Below, piece by piece: positions 1-8,441 of a stretch of 48,599 bases of DNA; the stretch's first letter is position 1, and each line of letters begins with the position of its first letter. The notes under the pieces were generated by a model. That model worked only from the letters and a program-made list of their open reading frames with translations. It was not told the DNA's origin and made no database searches. The position numbers were made by a program, and so were the translations under genes. The stretch spans positions 1 through 48,599 of the forward strand of contig DASSKL010000073.1 in assembly GCA_035690485.1 (NCBI GenBank), given 5' to 3'. Source of the DNA: Mycobacteriales bacterium. GTDB lineage: Bacteria; Actinomycetota; Actinomycetes; JAFAQI01; DASSKL01.

Positions 1-34
1 CACTCCGGCGCAGCGGGAGACGCGAGCCGGCTGA

Positions 35-1543
35 TCAGCCCAGGGCAGGCACCGGCTCCGGCAAGGGATACGGCTGCTCACCGCCGCCGTCGAGGTCCGG
101 CCGGCTCTCGCCCGGGCGCCGGATCAGCGACACGACGACGACGAAAGCCACCGCGAGGATCCCGACGTTGACGGCGAACGCGCTGGTGAAGCCGTGCACG
201 ACTGCAGCAGGTGACAGGCCGCCGTGACCGACGGCGTACGACGCGGTCGCGCTGGTAGCGATCGTGTTCAGGAACGCGACTCCGAGCGAACCGCCGACCT
301 GCTGCATCGTGTTGACCAGCGCCGATGCGGCGCCCGCATCGTGGTTCGGCACCCCGAGCAGGGCGGTCGACGACAACGGCACGAAGACGTGGCCCATGCC
401 GAGACTGACGAGCAGCTCGGCCGGCACGACGTGCACGGCGTAGGACGACTCCGGCGACAGCTGCGTCAGCCACAGCATGCCGAGGGCGGCCGCCGCGAAC
501 CCGATCGAGGCGAGCACCCGCGGTCCGAACCTCGGAAGCGTGCGAGACGCGATCGTCGAGGAGGCGATGATCCCGGCCGGGAACGGCAGGAAGGCGATAC
601 CGGCCTTGAGCGCGGAGTAGTGCAGCACCTCCTGGAAATAGTAGGTCAGGAACAGGAACGTGCCGAACAGCGCGAGGGTGGACAGCAGGAACGCGGCGTA
701 GGAGCCGCCGCGGTTGCGGTCGAGCACGACACGCAACGGCAGCATCGGGTTGGCCGCCCGGCGCTCCCACGCGACGAAACCGACGAGCAGCGCGACCGCG
801 ACGGCGACCAGCGTCAGGGTGAACGCTGCCGTCCACCCGTGCAGGGACGCCTCGGTGAACCCGTAGACGAGCAGGGCGAGACCGGAGGTGGCGACGAGCG
901 CGCCGGGTAGGTCGAAGTGGCGGTCACCCTCGACGCGGCTCTCCTTGACCAGCGGGATGGCGGCGCACGCGACTGCGATGGCGATCGGCGTGTTGACGAG
1001 CAGCGTCCACCGCCACGACAGGTACTGCGTGAGCGCACCGCCGGCGATCAGGCCGAGCGCTCCGCCGGCGCCCGAGATGGCGCCGTAGACCGCGAAGGCC
1101 TTCGCGCGCTCGTGCGCCTCGGTGAACGTCGTGGTGACGAGTGACAGGACGGCCGGTGCAAGCACTGCCGCGAACACACCCTGGACGGCGCGAGCGCTGA
1201 ACAACCAGGCCGGCGACTGTGCCAGCCCGCCGAACGCGGAAGCCGCGGCGAAGCCGAACAGACCGATCAGGAACGTGCGTTTGCGGCCGAGGTAGTCGGC
1301 GACGCGGCCGCCAAGCAGGAGCAGGCCGCCGAAGGTGAGCGTGTAGGAGGTGAGCGCCCACTGGCGCGAGGCGTCGGAGATGTGCAGCGCCTGCTGCGCA
1401 TGCGGCAGCGCGATGTTCACGATCGACGCATCAAGAATGATCATCAGTTGGGCGAGGCCGATGACCCCGAGCGCGAGCCATCGCCGATCGCGAGGAGCAG
1501 GTGCCCGGGTCGCGGCAGCCCGGTCGAGTGTGGGTGCAGACAT
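35..1543 (-). CDS. MFS multidrug exporter, DHA2 (EmrB/QacA) family
   Basis: The 502-residue product is a proton-driven drug efflux permease of the 14-helix DHA2 type in the cytoplasmic membrane. Residues 37-47 read LDASIVNIALP, the helix-1 signature of EmrB/QacA proteins. Residues 78-89 (GGRVADYLGRKR) are MFS motif A in the loop between helices 2 and 3. The rest is a run of hydrophobic helices with short Arg-rich loops, and the length is normal for the family. The ATG at 1543 lies 158 bases from a divergent TetR gene. Two inverted repeats in that gap suggest the TetR protein represses this exporter. The drug specificity cannot be read from sequence. Confidence 0.93.
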   Translation of the reverse strand: MSAPTLDRAAATRAPAPRDRRWLALGVIGLAQLMIILDASIVNIALPHAQQALHISDASRQWALTSYTLTFGGLLLLGGRVADYLGRKRTFLIGLFGFAAASAFGGLAQSPAWLFSARAVQGVFAAVLAPAVLSLVTTTFTEAHERAKAFAVYGAISGAGGALGLIAGGALTQYLSWRWTLLVNTPIAIAVACAAIPLVKESRVEGDRHFDLPGALVATSGLALLVYGFTEASLHGWTAAFTLTLVAVAVALLVGFVAWERRAANPMLPLRVVLDRNRGGSYAAFLLSTLALFGTFLFLTYYFQEVLHYSALKAGIAFLPFPAGIIASSTIASRTLPRFGPRVLASIGFAAAALGMLWLTQLSPESSYAVHVVPAELLVSLGMGHVFVPLSSTALLGVPNHDAGAASALVNTMQQVGGSLGVAFLNTIATSATASYAVGHGGLSPAAVVHGFTSAFAVNVGILAVAFVVVVSLIRRPGESRPDLDGGGEQPYPLPEPVPALG

Positions 1544-1614
1544 GCGGTTGTCTCCCTGACGAAGCGGATGATCCCTTGCGGATCGCCGAGCGGCGGCCTA
1601 CGCTGGCGCCTAAG

Positions 1615-1653
1615 CGGAAGCAGCCTCCGTTAACTTACCGGAGGCACCCTCCG
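1615..1653. promoter_or_regulatory. Tandem TetR-type operators between exporter and regulator
   Basis: Two inverted repeats of the same design lie 24 bases apart, centre to centre. CGGAAG-CAG-CCTCCG (1615-1629) has one mismatch. CGGAGG-CAC-CCTCCG (1639-1653) is perfect. They lie in the 158-base gap between the divergent exporter and TetR genes. This is the usual arrangement for a TetR protein that represses itself and its exporter. Binding is inferred. Confidence 0.6.
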
Positions 1654-1701
1654 CTTTGTCAACGCCTTTCGTGATGTCTTTTTCGAGGCCGGGAGGAGCC
1701 G

Positions 1702-2277
1702 ATGGGCCGCGCGCCGCGTGCCGACGCGTGCCGCAACCGCGACCGGCTGCTCGAGGCCGCCTCGGAGGCATTCGCCCGCGACGGTGTCGACGCGTCGCTT
1801 GAGAAGATCGCGAAGGCCGCAGGCGTGGGTATCGGCACGCTCTACCGGCACTTCCCCAACAAGGACGTGCTGATGGAGGCGGTCTACCGCCACAACCTCG
1901 ACCAGATGCTGGCCGACGCCGACGAGCTGCTGGCCACCAAGCCGGCCGCCGAGGCGCTCGCCGAGTGGATGCAGCGCTTCGTCGCCTACGTGGCGACGAA
2001 GAAGGGCCTCGCCATGCATCTCAAGACCGTGGTGTCCGCCGACTCCGACCTGTTCACGAGCAGCCAGGAGCGGATGGGCGACACCATGCGGCGGATGGTG
2101 GAAGCCGGTGTCGCCGAGGGCGAGATCCGTCCCGACGTCGACCCGACCGACGTGCTGCGCGCCCTGGCCGGCGTGTGCATGACCAGCGACATGACGCAGT
2201 CACAGGAGCAGCCGTGCCGCATCGCACAGCTGCTGATGGACGGTCTGCGCTACGGCGCCGCGTCGGCAAGCCGCTGA
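1702..2277 (+). CDS. TetR/AcrR family transcriptional regulator
   Basis: The 191-residue product has the one-domain TetR DNA-binding N terminus: helix-turn-helix around residues 30-52 (SLEKIAKAAGVGIGTLYRHF) followed by NKDVLMEAVY. The C-terminal part is an all-helical ligand and dimerisation domain. The ATG at 1702 has a strong ribosome binding site, GGGAGGAG. The gene is divergent from the DHA2 exporter and faces two tandem inverted repeats, so it is probably a drug-responsive local repressor. The inducer is unknown. Confidence 0.93.
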   Translation: MGRAPRADACRNRDRLLEAASEAFARDGVDASLEKIAKAAGVGIGTLYRHFPNKDVLMEAVYRHNLDQMLADADELLATKPAAEALAEWMQRFVAYVATKKGLAMHLKTVVSADSDLFTSSQERMGDTMRRMVEAGVAEGEIRPDVDPTDVLRALAGVCMTSDMTQSQEQPCRIAQLLMDGLRYGAASASR

Positions 2278-2330
2278 CCCACGCGACCGGGCATCCGCCG
2301 CGATCCAACCCCTAGGCTCGACCCCGTGAG

Positions 2331-2975
2331 GTGTACGCCGGGGTGACGCACGAGCCGTCCCTGCTGCTGGCTCTGGACCTGGCCGGCACCTTCGCATTCG
2401 GGCTCAACGGCGCGCTGACCGCGGTACGCGCCGTGCGGCTCGACATCGTCGGTGTCATCTCGCTCGGAATGGTCACGGCCCTGGGCGGCGGCATCATCCG
2501 CGACATCCTCATCAACGCGCTGCCGCCGGCCACCTTTCGCGACTGGCGCTACCTGTCGGTGGCGGCCGGCGGCGGGCTGGTCGCCTTCGCCGCCGGTCGC
2601 TGGTGGGATCGGCTGATGATGCCCATCACCGTGCTCGACGCTCTCGGGCTGAGCCTGTTCGCCGTCACCGGCTCGAGCAAGGCCCTGGGCTACGGTCTCG
2701 GCGTGGGGCAGGCGGTGATCCTGGGTGCCATCACCGGCGTGGGGGGCGGCACGCTGCGAGACGTGCTCATCCAGCGCGTGCCGACCGTGCTCACGAGCGG
2801 GCTCTACGCGATCCCCGCGCTGGTGGCGGCAGCCATCACCGTGGCGACGACCCGTGAGGGGGTCTACGGCGTACCCGCGGCTCTCGGCGCAGCCGCCGCG
2901 TGCTTCGTGATCCGCATGGTCGGGGTGCGCTACGGGCTCAACGCCCCCCGGCCACGTGGCGTCTCACCCGAGTAG
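2331..2975 (+). CDS. TRIC/UPF0126 family cation channel protein
   Basis: The 214-residue, about seven-helix membrane protein has two copies of the UPF0126 repeat, each carrying the glycine-rich motif (GGGIIRD and GGGTLRD). The family is homologous to trimeric intracellular cation (TRIC) channels, and bacterial members conduct monovalent cations. The start is taken as the GTG at 2331; a second in-frame GTG lies four codons later, and a GTG at 2326 is out of frame and soon stops. A TAGGCT hexamer at 2313-2318 could be the -10 box, leaving a very short leader. It stands alone between the TetR gene and the convergent helicase gene. Confidence 0.85.
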   Translation: MYAGVTHEPSLLLALDLAGTFAFGLNGALTAVRAVRLDIVGVISLGMVTALGGGIIRDILINALPPATFRDWRYLSVAAGGGLVAFAAGRWWDRLMMPITVLDALGLSLFAVTGSSKALGYGLGVGQAVILGAITGVGGGTLRDVLIQRVPTVLTSGLYAIPALVAAAITVATTREGVYGVPAALGAAAACFVIRMVGVRYGLNAPRPRGVSPE

Positions 2976-2989
2976 GACGCGCTGACGGA

Positions 2990-4399
2990 CTACGCAGCGG
3001 TGTCGCGACGATGCTGACGCTGCTTGGACCGTCCCGCGCGTAGCTGCCCCGGTGCGCGCCGGGCAGGTTGCGGTGACGACTGCAGCGGACGGACGGGGGT
3101 GCCGGACTCGGCGAGGCGGCGTACCTCCGAGTGGCCGGGATGGACGCGCGCCGACGTGGGCGTCACCTGCGCATCGCGATGCAGTCGGGTGACGGCGCGC
3201 TCCTGGTCCGGCTGGATGAAGGAGACCACGGTGCCTCGCGCACCGGCGCGTGCAGTGCGGCCCGACCGGTGCAGGTAGTCCTTGTGATCGTTCGGCGGGT
3301 CGAAGTGCATGACCAGGTCGACGTCGTCGACGTGGATACCGCGCGCCGCGACGTCGGTGGCCACCAGCACTCGAGGGTGGCCGTCGGCGAAGCCGGAGAG
3401 GGCTCGTTGGCGGGCGGGCTGAGAGAGACCGCCGTGGATCGCGGCGGCAGGCACCCCCGCCTTGCCCAGCTGCTTGGCGAGGCGGTCAGCACCGTGCTTG
3501 GTCCGGACGAATACGAGCGTGCGACCCGGTCGGGCGGCGATCTCGGCGGCGACCGCAACCTTGTCGCCGCCCTCCAGGAGGAACGCGTGGTGGTCCATCG
3601 CCTCGACCGGCGACGCCGCCGGTGCGACGGCATGCACGGCCGGCTCGCTGAGGTAGGCGCTGACCAGGCGGTCGACGCCGCGGTCGAGCGTCGCGGAGAA
3701 CAGCAGTCGTTGCCCGTCGGCCGGCACGTCGTCGAGCAGCCGCACCACCGCGGGCAGGAAGCCGAGATCCGCCATGTGGTCGGCCTCGTCGAGAACGGCG
3801 ACCGACACCGCGGACAGCGAACAGGCGCCGCGGTCGATCAGGTCGATCAGACGGCCGGGGGTGGCGATCACGATGTCGACGCCGCGTTCCAGCGCGGCGA
3901 GCTGCCGGCCGTACGGCGACCCGCCGAAGACCGCGACGATGCGCAGGTCGACCGCGTCGGCGAGCGGGCGCAGCGCGTCGGCGACCTGCATGGCGAGCTC
4001 ACGGGTCGGGACGAGCACCAGGCCGCGCGGGTGGCGAGGCCTGGAACGCCGGCCGGACAAGCGCGCCAGCGTCGGCAGCCCGAAGGCGAGGGTCTTGCCG
4101 GAACCGGTCTGCGCACGGCCGAGCACGTCACGTCCCGCGATGGCGTCCGGGAGCGCGCGAGCCTGGATCGCGAACGGGGCGTTGATGCCGCGCCGGGCGA
4201 GCGCGTCCACCAGGACGGCGGGCAGCCCCGCCGCTGCGAAAGACGTCACCGGCGGCGCCTCGCGTGCCGACGCCTCGTCAAGCAGGCGCTCCAACGCGGA
4301 TGGGGTGGGCTCGACGGCGGCGGCGGGAACGCTGCGCGGGTGCGGTCGGCGGCGAGGCCGCGATGACGACGTGGGTCGCCGCTGGTGTGGCGAAGACAT
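2990..4399 (-). CDS. DEAD-box ATP-dependent RNA helicase
   Basis: The 469-residue product unwinds structured RNA using ATP (ribosome assembly, mRNA turnover or cold adaptation in relatives). Motifs occur in the expected order: Q motif with Gln79, Walker A AQTGSGKT (96-103), PTREL, DEAD (204-207), SAT (235-237), then in the second RecA domain HGGLSQ, DVAARGIHVDDVDLV and the motif VI sequence HRSGRTARAG. Both ends are short, basic and Pro/Arg-rich, common in actinobacterial RhlE-like helicases and probably RNA-contacting. It is monocistronic, with a gap of about 300 bases to the divergent DUF59 gene. The exact RhlE, DeaD or CsdA assignment is uncertain. Confidence 0.93.
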   Translation of the reverse strand: MSSPHQRRPTSSSRPRRRPHPRSVPAAAVEPTPSALERLLDEASAREAPPVTSFAAAGLPAVLVDALARRGINAPFAIQARALPDAIAGRDVLGRAQTGSGKTLAFGLPTLARLSGRRSRPRHPRGLVLVPTRELAMQVADALRPLADAVDLRIVAVFGGSPYGRQLAALERGVDIVIATPGRLIDLIDRGACSLSAVSVAVLDEADHMADLGFLPAVVRLLDDVPADGQRLLFSATLDRGVDRLVSAYLSEPAVHAVAPAASPVEAMDHHAFLLEGGDKVAVAAEIAARPGRTLVFVRTKHGADRLAKQLGKAGVPAAAIHGGLSQPARQRALSGFADGHPRVLVATDVAARGIHVDDVDLVMHFDPPNDHKDYLHRSGRTARAGARGTVVSFIQPDQERAVTRLHRDAQVTPTSARVHPGHSEVRRLAESGTPVRPLQSSPQPARRAPGQLRAGRSKQRQHRRDTAA

Positions 4400-4582
4400 G
4401 GGACGTGCTCCAACTCATCGATCGGCAGGCCACAAGGAGGCTCGCCAACACCGACGGGAACACTTCTTCTGCGACCTCGCGGGCGGCTCGCCCGCGGGAG
4501 ACGACGGCGCGACGCACCGTCAGTGCCGCAAGGGTATCAGCGACGGTGCGCGATTCGTTGCGGCCTCGGGACCAACGGCCTA

Positions 4583-4611
4583 TTGTTTCTCACAAGATGT
4601 CTCAGTAAAAA
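4583..4611 (+). promoter_or_regulatory. Promoter for the DUF59-hemerythrin operon with TCTCAGT element
   Basis: TTGTTT (4583-4588) and TAAAAA (4606-4611) are separated by 17 bases and resemble a housekeeping -35/-10 pair, in a patch much richer in A and T than its surroundings. The spacer ends in TCTCAGT (4600-4606). The same heptamer recurs ahead of the second hemerythrin gene near 20.7 kb. The rest of the 299-base gap 4400-4698 shows no other gene apart from a possible 14-codon leader reading frame. Confidence 0.5.
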
Positions 4612-4650
4612 GTAGGTGTCGCACCGAGCGCGCGGAGAGGATTCCCTGTC

Positions 4651-4695
4651 GTGACCCACCCCATCACCGGCCGCGCAACGCGGCACGAGGAGTAG
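4651..4695 (+). CDS. Possible 14-residue leader peptide
   Basis: GTG at 4651 opens a 14-codon frame ending in TAG at 4693-4695, three bases before the start of the DUF59 gene. GGAGAGG (4634-4640) lies ten bases upstream and could be its ribosome binding site. The end of this frame also contains the GGAG that serves the next gene, so translation of the two could be coupled. It may equally be chance in GC-rich leader sequence. Confidence 0.2.
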   Translation: MTHPITGRATRHEE

Positions 4696-4698
4696 GCC

Positions 4699-5034
4699 GT
4701 GCTCCTCACCGACCTGCTCACGACCGAGCCGACCCACGAGTCGATCGGCGAGCTGCTGCACGAAGTCATCGACCCCGAGCTCGGCGTCAACATCATGGAC
4801 CTCGGGCTCGTGCGCGAGATCGCCATCGCGGAGACCGGCGCGGTCGGGATCGCGATGACGTTGACGACGCCGGCCTGCCCGCTCGGGCCCTACATCACCG
4901 AGCAGATCCAGGACCTGCTGGGTCAGGTCACCACCGTCACCGACGTCGAGGTCGAGGTCGTCTGGAACCCCCCGTGGGACCCCGACCACGACATGACCGA
5001 CTACGCCAAGCAGCTGCTCGGCTGGCGCCACTGA
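4699..5034 (+). CDS. DUF59/MIP18 family metal-sulfur cluster assembly factor (SufT/PaaD-like)
   Basis: The 111-residue DUF59 protein belongs to a family that helps assemble or transfer iron-sulfur clusters (SufT, MIP18, and PaaD of phenylacetate oxygenase). It carries the signatures DPELGVNIMDLGLV (residues 25-38) and TTPACPLG with the conserved Cys60. The GTG at 4699 is preceded by GAGGAG. The hemerythrin gene starts 13 bases after its stop, so the two form an operon. The pairing with an oxygen/NO-binding hemerythrin suggests Fe-S protection or repair under oxidative or nitrosative stress. No paa or suf genes are near, so the client is unknown. Confidence 0.87.
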   Translation: MLLTDLLTTEPTHESIGELLHEVIDPELGVNIMDLGLVREIAIAETGAVGIAMTLTTPACPLGPYITEQIQDLLGQVTTVTDVEVEVVWNPPWDPDHDMTDYAKQLLGWRH

Positions 5035-5047
5035 CAAGGAGTGCACC

Positions 5048-5521
5048 ATGCCCGCCACCACCGACATCGTCGCCGCGATCACCGGCCACCACGCCGAGCT
5101 CGAGGCGGCCCTCGACGCCCGCGTGGACGCGGTCGTCCGTGCCGCCCGCGACGGCGCCGACCCCGCTGCTGCGGTCGCCGAGCTTCGCGGCCTGCTCGAC
5201 CACGACATCGTCCCGCACGCTCGCGCCGAGGAGGACGTGCTCTACGCCGCCGCCGTCACGCCGGACCTGCGCCCGCTCGTCACCGGCATGATCTTCGAGC
5301 ACGAGACGCTGCTCGGGCTCGCCACCGACCTGGCCGGGGCGACCGCCGCGGTCGACTCGGCGTCCGTCGCCGCCGCGATCCGCGCGGTGTTCGTCGGCCA
5401 CGTACGCCGCGAGAACGAGCTCCTGCTTCCTGCACTGGCCGCCGACCCCGCGGTCGACCTGCCGGCGCTGCTCCCGGTCATGCAGCAGCGGTTCGCGGAC
5501 TACCGCGCCGTCGCGTCCTGA
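5048..5521 (+). CDS. Hemerythrin HHE-domain protein
   Basis: The 157-residue four-helix protein has the HHE pattern that binds a di-iron centre: His14/His15, His52 and His57 followed by Glu61/Glu62, His85 (FEHETLL), then His118 and Glu122/Glu124 (GHVRRENELLLP). Relatives bind O2 or NO or repair Fe-S centres (YtfE/RIC type). The ATG at 5048 follows an AAGGAG ribosome binding site. It is the second gene of an operon with DUF59, and a 9-bp hairpin lies directly after it. The ligand (O2 or NO) cannot be decided from sequence. Confidence 0.9.
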   Translation: MPATTDIVAAITGHHAELEAALDARVDAVVRAARDGADPAAAVAELRGLLDHDIVPHARAEEDVLYAAAVTPDLRPLVTGMIFEHETLLGLATDLAGATAAVDSASVAAAIRAVFVGHVRRENELLLPALAADPAVDLPALLPVMQQRFADYRAVAS

Positions 5522-5525
5522 CCCT

Positions 5526-5552
5526 GCCGCCGCCTGCCCGGTCGGCGGCGGC
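5526..5552. terminator. Hairpin between convergent genes
   Basis: GCCGCCGCC (5526-5534) and GGCGGCGGC (5544-5552) form a perfect 9-bp stem with a 9-base loop between the converging hemerythrin and FMN-binding genes. There is no T-tract. High-GC actinobacteria often end transcripts at such hairpins, so it may serve both directions. Confidence 0.5.
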
Positions 5553-5555
5553 CCG

Positions 5556-6182
5556 TTACGGCAGGTGCGCCTGGTCCAGAGCGGACTGCAGCGACTGCCG
5601 GTAGCCGTCGGAGGTGTAGGTCGCGCCGGACACCGTGTCGATGTTCGCGCTCTGCGCCTGCAGGGCTTCTTGCCGCAGCTGCGGGCCGGCGTAGGAGCTG
5701 ATCTCCTGGCTTCGTGGCGTGTCGTTGGGCAGCTGGAGAGCCTGCACGTCGGTGATGCGACCGCCGCTGACCCAGATCTCGACCTGCACCGGACCGTACG
5801 GCGTGTCTTCGGTCTGACCCGTGTAGGTCGTGGTCGTCGGCCGGGGACTGGGCGCCGGCGCGGCGCGGGTCGCGGCCGGCGCCGGGGCCGTCTTGACCGG
5901 TGCAGTCGCGGTCCGTGCGGCCGGTGCCCGCGATGCGGGCGCGCTCGCGGGCACCGCAGCGCGGACCGGCGCCACCACAGGACGCGACCGGGACGCCGGC
6001 TGGGCCGTTGCCGCGACGGGCGGGTGCGCCGGCGCGGCGGAGATCTTCGGCGCAGCCGTCGCGGGCGCGACGGCAACCGGCCGGGCGGCCGGCTCCGCCG
6101 GTGGGGCGGCCTGCTCGTAGCGCAGCAGCGCGACGATCGCGACGGTCGTGAGCCCCACAGCGACCGATGGGCGGACGCTCAT
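5556..6182 (-). CDS. FMN-binding domain protein with Ala/Pro-rich linker
   Basis: The 208-residue exported protein has an N-terminal membrane anchor or signal (residues 5-20), a long Ala/Pro/Thr-rich linker (about 25-118) and a C-terminal FMN_bind domain (119-208). SGATYTS at 185-191 matches the site where RnfG and NqrC proteins carry FMN covalently through a Thr, here probably Thr190. The linker would let the flavin domain reach away from the membrane. It is the last gene of a leftward operon, four bases after the ferric-reductase-like gene, so it probably accepts electrons from that flavocytochrome outside the membrane. Confidence 0.88.
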   Translation of the reverse strand: MSVRPSVAVGLTTVAIVALLRYEQAAPPAEPAARPVAVAPATAAPKISAAPAHPPVAATAQPASRSRPVVAPVRAAVPASAPASRAPAARTATAPVKTAPAPAATRAAPAPSPRPTTTTYTGQTEDTPYGPVQVEIWVSGGRITDVQALQLPNDTPRSQEISSYAGPQLRQEALQAQSANIDTVSGATYTSDGYRQSLQSALDQAHLP

Positions 6183-6186
6183 GCGC

Positions 6187-7554
6187 TCACCACGCGAAGC
6201 TCTCCGTGTGGATGCGCGGGGCGGCGACCCCCGCAGCCTGCAGCAACGTGATCATCTCGCTCACGAGCCCCTCGGGACCACAGAGGTAGGCGTCGACCTC
6301 ACCGGGCTCGGTGAGGAGTCGGGTCAGCTGGCCGGCCCGGAGGAACCGACGTACCTCCTCCTCGTGCCGGCCGCCGGCGAGGACGTGCAGGTCGACGTGG
6401 CCGGTCTGCGCCAGCCGGTCGAGCTCGGTCTGGAACCACGCCTGCCCGCGACCGCTGACGCGGTAGATCAGTGTGACGTGGGTCCGCGCACGCGCCGCTT
6501 CCTGGGCCATGGCGAGCATCGGGGCGATGCCGGAGCCGCCCGCGACGAGCACCAGGTGCCGCCCACGGGCGAGCCGGCGGGTGACCGCGCCGTAAGGCCC
6601 TTCGAGGATGACCGGGACGCCTTCGCGGAGTCGGTGCAGCGTGCTGGTGTGGTCACCCACCGGCTTCGCGGTCATCCGCAGCCATCGGCCGTTCGGTGCC
6701 TGCGACACCGAGAACGGGTGCGCGTGCCACCAGCCGGACGGGGTCAGGAAGCGCCAGCGGAAGTACTGGCCGCCCTCGATCGGCAGCCGCGACAGGTTGC
6801 GCCCGCCGACGTAGACGCTGACCGACCCGTCGGCCTCGGGGATGACGTCGACGACCCGGAACCGGTGCCGGCTCCACAGCAGGAGCGGGTCACCGACCCG
6901 GTAACGCAGCACGAGCAGCAGCACCACGACGTGCGCACCGATCCAGCCCGCGCGCATCGTCGCGTGCCGGGCGAACTGCGCACCGTCGACCAGCTGGTGG
7001 ACGATCGCCAGCGCGATGCCGACGTAGGCCAGCAGGTGCAGGGTGTGCCACACCTCGTAGGGCAGCAGGCGGCGCAGCGGCTTCAACGACGTGACGACGA
7101 CGAGCGCGACCAGCGCCAGCCCGACGGTGCCGAGCAGCACGTAGGGATAGGTGAGGACCAACGTCGCCGTCTCGTGCGAGACGGAGGCGTGGTCGTACGC
7201 CGCATAGCCCACGATCACCGCGCCGACGTGGACGGCGACGAGGCCCATGACGTAGGAGCCGAGCCAGCGATGCGCGCCGGTCAGCCAGTCGGTGCCCACC
7301 CGGCGCTCCAGCCAGGGAACCCTGGCCAGCAGCGCGACCTGTACGAGCAGCAGGTAGGCGGCGAGCATGCCGGCCGCCCGGGCGACGCCGACGAGCACGT
7401 CGCCGCCGCTGCGCACCGTCCGCGTGGCGGGGTCCTGCCACCACGGCACGAGCACCAGGAGAAAGCCGGTCGCGCAGGCGGCCGTCACCAGGAGCGCGGC
7501 CTCCCGCCGGCTCAACGCGACGCTCGCCGCAGGCCCGGGGCGCACCGCCGTCAT
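6187..7554 (-). CDS. Ferric-reductase-like transmembrane flavocytochrome
   Basis: The 455-residue product joins a six-helix ferric-reductase/NOX-type membrane domain (about 18-220) to a ferredoxin-NADP reductase module (about 230-455). Candidate haem ligands are His95, His109, His170/His173 and His186. FAD binding is shown by HPFS (279-282) and GPYG (319-322). NAD(P)H binding is shown by AGGSGIAP (338-345) and a C-terminal LCGPEG. It should take electrons from cytoplasmic NAD(P)H, pass them through FAD and haem, and deliver them outside. Its neighbours are an FMN-binding protein, a four-helix membrane protein and a DoxX-Rieske fusion. The terminal acceptor is not evident. Confidence 0.88.
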   Translation of the reverse strand: MTAVRPGPAASVALSRREAALLVTAACATGFLLVLVPWWQDPATRTVRSGGDVLVGVARAAGMLAAYLLLVQVALLARVPWLERRVGTDWLTGAHRWLGSYVMGLVAVHVGAVIVGYAAYDHASVSHETATLVLTYPYVLLGTVGLALVALVVVTSLKPLRRLLPYEVWHTLHLLAYVGIALAIVHQLVDGAQFARHATMRAGWIGAHVVVLLLVLRYRVGDPLLLWSRHRFRVVDVIPEADGSVSVYVGGRNLSRLPIEGGQYFRWRFLTPSGWWHAHPFSVSQAPNGRWLRMTAKPVGDHTSTLHRLREGVPVILEGPYGAVTRRLARGRHLVLVAGGSGIAPMLAMAQEAARARTHVTLIYRVSGRGQAWFQTELDRLAQTGHVDLHVLAGGRHEEEVRRFLRAGQLTRLLTEPGEVDAYLCGPEGLVSEMITLLQAAGVAAPRIHTESFAW

Positions 7555-7617
7555 CGCCGGTCGCCGCCCGTCGAGTGACCTGCGGACCGTGCAGCGATCA
7601 ACGGCGGACCGCCAGGT

Positions 7618-8433
7618 TCACGACCGTCCCAACGACGAGACGGGTGCGGAGGAAACAGACCCGCGATGAGGGGTCGCGGTCATGCCTTGCGAGTCGTCGT
7701 GGATCCGGTCGAACTCGTGGTGGTGAAACGCGCGAACGCTGCCGTCGGTCCACCCGCCCGCGAGGTGCAGGACCAGCACCCCGATGGCCGCGCCCAGGGC
7801 CAGCGTCCCGAGCATGACGACGCCCCGGCCCACGGACCCGGGCACCCGCCGACGGTGCGGTCTTCCGCCCGCCGCGACCTGCACCGCCGGGACAGTGCGC
7901 GCGAGCACGTGCAGGCCCGTTGCGACCAGCCAGGCGATGAACGACGCCTGGTGCACGGTGAGCGGGCTGATCCGAAAGCCGACCACGCTGCCCAGCGAGC
8001 TGAACGCCCCGTCTCCCAGGGGGACGAGCGCGAGACCGCTGCCCACCACGGCGAGACCGGTCAGGACGACCAGTGGGCCGAGCACCCGCAGGACCAGCGG
8101 CGGCGGCCCAGCGGCGCGGTAGGCCGATGCGCCCAAGTAGTAGCGCACGATGCGCCAGCCGGTCGTCGCCGTCTTCAGCAGCACCAGCGGGATGAGGAAC
8201 GCGCCGAGCAAGATGTGGATGTTGATCATCGCGTTCAGCGACAGCAACGTGAAGCACTCGACGAGGAACGCGACGAGTAGGAAGAGCCCCGCCCAGGCGG
8301 TCAGGCGCGCGTTGCCGGCGGGACCCCCGGTGTGCGGGGCCACCGGGTCCTCTCGATGGGCGGTGCCCATCGCCGTCGTGACGACGTCGTTGAGCACCGG
8401 CGGGAGCCCCGTCTCGGACGCGAACTGCTGCAT
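7618..8433 (-). CDS. Four-to-five-helix membrane protein, cytochrome b-like, function unknown
   Basis: The 271-residue product has hydrophobic helices at about 45-65, 70-88, 118-140, 160-178 and 205-225. Histidines occur inside or at the edge of helices (NIHILLG, TVHQASF, GLHVLAR), reminiscent of small di-haem cytochrome b or DUF4405-like proteins, but I do not recognise the family with confidence. The C-terminal tail is His-rich. It sits between the DoxX-Rieske gene (8 bases upstream) and the flavocytochrome gene (63 bases downstream), so it is probably a membrane electron carrier of the same system. Confidence 0.75.
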   Translation of the reverse strand: MQQFASETGLPPVLNDVVTTAMGTAHREDPVAPHTGGPAGNARLTAWAGLFLLVAFLVECFTLLSLNAMINIHILLGAFLIPLVLLKTATTGWRIVRYYLGASAYRAAGPPPLVLRVLGPLVVLTGLAVVGSGLALVPLGDGAFSSLGSVVGFRISPLTVHQASFIAWLVATGLHVLARTVPAVQVAAGGRPHRRRVPGSVGRGVVMLGTLALGAAIGVLVLHLAGGWTDGSVRAFHHHEFDRIHDDSQGMTATPHRGSVSSAPVSSLGRS

Positions 8434-8441
8434 GCCTCTCC

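Noticed and set aside
3131-4366. 411-codon plus-strand frame opposite the DEAD-box helicase
   Set aside because: It is a shadow frame; the helicase on the minus strand has all family motifs.
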